From: RH-AL1 sp964245015
Lineage (GTDB): Bacteria > Pseudomonadota > Alphaproteobacteria > Rhizobiales > Beijerinckiaceae
Assembly: GCA_964245015.1 (NCBI GenBank)
Contig: CAXTMA010000176.1
Span: 1-8,762 of the forward strand
Direction: 5' to 3'
Length of the DNA: 8,762 nucleotides
Position numbers and translations under genes: made by a program. A model generated the notes under the pieces. The model was not told where the DNA came from. It did no database searches and saw only the letters and a program-made list of their open reading frames with translations. Positions 6,290 through 8,762 of the stretch are shown one piece after another (position 1 is the first letter of the stretch; each line of letters starts with the position of its first letter).

Positions 6290-7285
6290 CTAAGTGATGA
6301 CACACAGATTATCCACGCGAGCAAGATGAGGCTCATTCATCATTTCTGCGAGAATGGGTGTGTCTTTGGCTTTCTCTCTCAACCTAGCAACACTGGCGAT
6401 CTCGTCCTCGTTTCTAGGAATGCCAAAAGTTCCGAAGATCATGGCATGTACGCTGCTGACAATGGTAGTTGCATACCACTTGTTAGGCTCAAAACTGCTC
6501 TCGTATGGAACACTAAAATAGATATAGATCGCACTAAATGGGTCCATTTTCCATGTAGATTCTGCATCATTCTTGGAGATGTAAGCGTATTTATTCTTAT
6601 GAACGATACAATCTCCTGGAAAGATATTTGTAGAGGGCGGGAAGAAAGCACTATCGCAAACTGCATTTCGCAGCTTGTCACGCTCAGTTATGAAAGGAAA
6701 ATTCCACGATTTGCGTCGCGGGAGCTGTTTCATCATATCGAATACTTTTTGGTCAACATCAATTTCATGCCTGTAAGACAAGATGCCCGGATCGCCAACA
6801 TCGAATGCGGGAGTCTTCCCAACATTTGTGATTTTAATATCGCAATACATAATTACTTGCCCGCTAGCAGTTTCTTTAAACGGGTTAGCAGCAAATGCGA
6901 CGTCGATCTGCAACCATGCGCGCTGATCGGCTATAAAAAGCCTTTTCGCTTCGCTTCTTTGCACAGCGATGCTTCGCAGGGCGACAAAGATAGTTCCTGC
7001 CGCGAAGATGACAAGGAACGCGGTCAGCAACGAGTAATAGAAATTCCACGCTATGGCAGGATCATTGAAGCTGCGATACCAGAAGGATTGAAAATTGGTT
7101 TCCTCGTGTTTCTCGGGTGCGCTGTATTGGGCGGCACAGTAAGTTTCTTCATTTACGACGTCTCTGGTATAAGAGGCGAATACAGAGCTATGCGTGATCG
7201 CGATCGAGAGAAACAAAAGAAGAATGACGGTTAGGAGAGATGCAACACGCCAATCTATATGTCTTCCAACCGCACTACGTGACAT
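6290..7285 (-). CDS. Two-helix membrane protein of unknown function
   Basis: A 331-residue frame in AT-rich sequence that clearly differs from its neighbours. Two hydrophobic segments are visible: residues about 13-33 (RVASLLTVILLLFLSIAITHS) and about 83-104 (YYSLLTAFLVIFAAGTIFVAL). A loop of about 50 residues separates them, followed by a basic stretch (RSIAVQRSEAKR) and a soluble domain of about 200 residues. That domain contains AWLQIDVAF and CDIKITNVGKTPAFDV, a pattern seen in many uncharacterised bacterial membrane proteins with a beta-rich domain after the second helix. The likely topology is N-terminus and C-terminal domain in the cytoplasm, loop in the periplasm. The ATG (7283-7285) lies inside the end of the DUF6471 gene, overlapping by 31 bases, so translation is probably coupled. 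A longer frame exists on the other strand, but the membrane pattern and the known motif favour this one. The function is not known. Confidence 0.7.
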   Translation of the reverse strand: MSRSAVGRHIDWRVASLLTVILLLFLSIAITHSSVFASYTRDVVNEETYCAAQYSAPEKHEETNFQSFWYRSFNDPAIAWNFYYSLLTAFLVIFAAGTIFVALRSIAVQRSEAKRLFIADQRAWLQIDVAFAANPFKETASGQVIMYCDIKITNVGKTPAFDVGDPGILSYRHEIDVDQKVFDMMKQLPRRKSWNFPFITERDKLRNAVCDSAFFPPSTNIFPGDCIVHKNKYAYISKNDAESTWKMDPFSAIYIYFSVPYESSFEPNKWYATTIVSSVHAMIFGTFGIPRNEDEIASVARLREKAKDTPILAEMMNEPHLARVDNLCVIT

Positions 7286-7488
7286 CCGATCTCTGCCAAT
7301 GCCGCTAGAAAGAACGTGGCGGTGAATGCGCCACGGCTCAGCTTATTAGTGATCCCGGCCTTTGTCTCCGTCCATCCCTTCTCGTTGAGTCGGTTGGCCA
7401 GAGCCTCATAGGTGATCTCGGCCCGTTTCAACTCCGCTTTGAGATAGCGGGCCGCGCGTCGTTCCCAGTCTGCCGGCGTCGTCGCCAT
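7255..7488 (-). CDS. DUF6471-type small protein, probable helix-turn-helix
   Basis: A 77-residue protein starting at the ATG 7486-7488, with GGGAG a few bases upstream on its strand. A longer frame to 7563 exists, but the extra 25 residues lack family similarity and cover the promoter. The body DWERRAARYLKAELKRA, ITYEALANRLNEKG, ETKAGITNKLSRGAF and TFFLAALAEIGC matches the DUF6471 pattern as I remember it. The order of short helices resembles the XRE-type helix-turn-helix fold, so DNA binding is a reasonable inference. It overlaps the membrane-protein gene and would be the first gene of a two-gene unit. A palindrome at 7564-7585 just upstream of its promoter could be its own operator. Confidence 0.8.
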   Translation of the reverse strand: MATTPADWERRAARYLKAELKRAEITYEALANRLNEKGWTETKAGITNKLSRGAFTATFFLAALAEIGCHVVRLEDI

Positions 7489-7526
7489 GGTCGCTCCCGT
7501 TTGTGCCGCAAGGCTATCACAAACGG

Positions 7527-7554
7527 CATATAGCTGTTGACAGCGAGAGGTCAA
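7527..7554 (-). promoter_or_regulatory. Candidate promoter for the DUF6471/membrane-protein unit
   Basis: On the minus strand TTGACC (7549-7554) and TATATG (7527-7532) are 16 bases apart. This puts transcription start about 30 bases before the ATG at 7488. Matches to consensus are five of six and four of six. Confidence 0.45.
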
Positions 7555-7565
7555 AGACGTCATAT
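7537..7565 (+). promoter_or_regulatory. Candidate promoter toward the IS1595-type transposase
   Basis: A perfect TTGACA (7537-7542) is followed after 17 bases by TCATAT (7560-7565), a weak -10. It points toward the transposase ATG at 7591 and overlaps the opposing promoter at 7527-7554. Confidence 0.3.
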
Positions 7566-7585
7566 CCGATAGTTAACTATCGGAT
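7564..7585. repeat. 22-base perfect palindrome with core CGATAG/CTATCG
   Basis: ATCCGATAGTT is followed directly by its reverse complement AACTATCGGAT, with no spacer. It lies 5 bases before the IS1595-type transposase start and 10 bases outside the -35 of the minus-strand cassette. It could be an operator for the DUF6471 protein, a subterminal site of the insertion sequence, or both. It shares its core with the palindrome at 6112-6129. Confidence 0.7.
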
Positions 7586-7590
7586 GCGTC

Positions 7591-8559
7591 ATGCCGCAGC
7601 ACTTCCTTCTCTCCCGCGTCGCCCGGTCCATCTCCTTGGCCAAGGTCGCCCGCATGTCGGACGACGAAGCCTTCTCCGCCTTTCGCACGATCCGCTGGGC
7701 TTCGACCGAAGGCGAAGCCGTCTGCCCCCATTGCGGGTGCTTCGGGGCCTATTAGATCAGGTCCCGCTCCAACTGGCGCTGCAAGGGCTGCGTCCGTCAG
7801 TTCTCCATCACGTCGGGCACGCTGTTCGCCTCGCGCAAGCTGCCGATCCGCACCTACCTTCTGGCCATCGCCATCGCCATCTTCGTCAACGGCGCCAAGG
7901 GGCATAGCGCCCTCCAGATGTCCCGTGATCTCGATTGTCAGTACAAGAGCGCCTACGTGCTCTGCCACAAGTTGCGCGAAGCCATGGCGATCGAGACGGC
8001 CGGGACGGAGCTGGACGGCGAAGTCGAGGTGGATGGCGCCTACTTCGGCGGTTACGTGAAGCCGGCCAACCACAAGGAGAACCGCCGCGGCCTTCGCAAG
8101 GCCGAGAACCAGTCCGGCAAGCGCCGGGTCGTGGTGGTCGTCCGCGAGCGCGGCGGCAAGGCCCTGATCTTCGTCTACAAGTCAGAGGCTCAGGGCGTCC
8201 AGGCCGTCGCCGACCATGTGAATCCGGATGCAACCGTGTACGCCGACGACGCGCGCGGCTGGAACGTGTTGCACGATCGCTTCCTCACGAAGCGCATCGA
8301 TCATAGCTCCTGCTACTCAGACGGCGAGGCCTGCACCAATCAGGCGGAGAGCTTCTTCTCCCGCCTGCGTCGCTCTGAGATCGGCATCCACCATCACTTC
8401 GCCGGCCGTTACCTCTATGGCTATGCCGGTGAGATGGCGTGGCGCGAGAACAATCGGCGGGTGTCGAACGGGGCGCAGTATCTCGGCGTCACGGCGGCGG
8501 CGCTGAATGCGCCGATCAGCCGGACGTGGAAGGGGTATTGGCAGCGTTATGCAATCTGA
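7591..8559 (+). pseudogene. IS1595-family (ISXO2-type) transposase with in-frame TAG
   Basis: The frame from ATG 7591 to TGA 8557-8559 is open except for TAG at 7753-7755 (codon 55). The start HFLLSRVARSISL is the usual N-terminus of ISXO2-like transposases. A zinc ribbon follows (C45/C48 in CPHCGC, C64/C67 in CKGC), and the stop falls between its two CxxC halves. The catalytic domain shows VDGAYFGG (Asp 148), VYADDARGW (Asp 219/220) and TNQAESFFSRLRR (Asn 250), in line with the D-D-N-K/E arrangement of this family. The length of 322 codons is normal. The stop probably arose by one base change, for example from GAG or AAG. The rest is well preserved, which points to recent inactivation; the second half alone lacks the DNA-binding ribbon. 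Confidence 0.88.
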
Positions 8560-8762
8560 TTTTTCCACAGAACGGCAGGTCAAATGTTGTAAAATGATGC
8601 AAGCCGTTCCTATGCTTGTGACATGTTTGCACCTGAAGCATGCCAGCCGCGCTTACGTCTCATGGATCGATTGACACAGAGTCTGTGTCTGGCCATATGG
8701 GACTCACTAGTACTACTGCGTCATGAATTGGGTGGGTGGTGTCGTTTGTTGGTCTGGCGGCA
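8560..8762. other. Non-coding end of window with a 17-base palindrome
   Basis: No reading frame with support is seen. GACACAGA-g-TCTGTGTC (8673-8689) is a perfect 8-bp inverted repeat, followed closely by CCATATGG. There is no T-tract, so it is not a clear terminator. An ATG at about 8725 starts a frame running off the window, too short to judge. Confidence 0.4.

Larger units (their letters stand above)
7556..8576. mobile_element. Possible extent of the IS1595-type insertion sequence
   Basis: AGGTCAAA occurs on both sides of the transposase gene (7548-7555 and 8577-8584). Eight bases is the target duplication size typical of IS1595 elements, and the enclosed 1,021 bases match the usual element length. 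The putative ends, GACGTCATAT and the reverse complement of the right end, GCCGTTCTGT, agree at only 6 of 10 positions. The repeat may therefore be chance and the true ends may lie elsewhere. Confidence 0.3.

Noticed and set aside
6179..7234. 351-codon plus-strand frame antisense to the membrane-protein gene, with a signal-like N-terminus
   Set aside because: Composition is irregular and no family pattern is visible. The minus strand has two clean membrane helices and the familiar ITNVGKTPAFDV motif, and overlaps the DUF6471 gene in an operon-like way.
7753..7755. Pyrrolysine or suppressor read-through of the TAG
   Set aside because: No sign of a pyrrolysine system, and the position falls within an insertion-sequence gene where a point mutation is the simpler explanation.

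Overview
The window looks like accessory DNA from a GC-rich alphaproteobacterium. Rhizobiales, and the Methylobacterium group in particular, is the best guess. This rests on GC-rich codon use and on the feel of the IS66, IS1595/ISXO2, DUF6471 and phage-type integrase proteins; it is inference from remembered families, not a search. A run of 100 N at 4166-4265 is a scaffold gap, so linkage and distance across it are uncertain.

Left block (1-2811), all on the minus strand. Read in the direction of transcription it holds a hypothetical protein (2811-2464), a metallophosphoesterase with a foreign tail (2378-1701), a short unrecognised coding remnant (about 1704-1431), a GlxA/AraC-type regulator with an internal in-frame deletion, a PPOX-type flavin-binding protein (740-54), and a strong hairpin terminator (20-48). 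Several of these genes are joined mid-gene to something else, so the block looks rearranged rather than like an ordinary operon.

Centre (about 2824-5481). A Mu/TniA-type DDE transposase with a clear D-35-E triad is truncated at its 5' end and frameshifted near 3455-3462. After the N gap comes a phage-type tyrosine recombinase missing its N-terminus. It ends 82 bases from the 3' end of a complete tRNA-Lys(CUU) gene on the opposite strand. This is the usual layout of an island integrated in a tRNA gene, and two pairs of short direct repeats lie in and around the gap between them.

Right block (5482-8762). An AT-richer stretch follows the tRNA, then an IS66 transposase remnant without start codon or most of its body. 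Next is an AT-rich two-gene minus-strand cassette: a small DUF6471 protein, probably helix-turn-helix, whose end overlaps the start of a two-helix membrane protein. An IS1595/ISXO2-type transposase follows, broken by one in-frame TAG. Palindromes with the core CGATAG...CTATCG lie on both sides of the cassette.

No complete, convincing new system is visible. The best candidate for something undescribed is the DUF6471 plus membrane-protein pair. The rest is mainly decayed mobile DNA, and the clearest direct observations are the gene breakages: the glxA internal deletion, the chimeric phosphoesterase, the transposase frameshift and the IS1595 stop codon.
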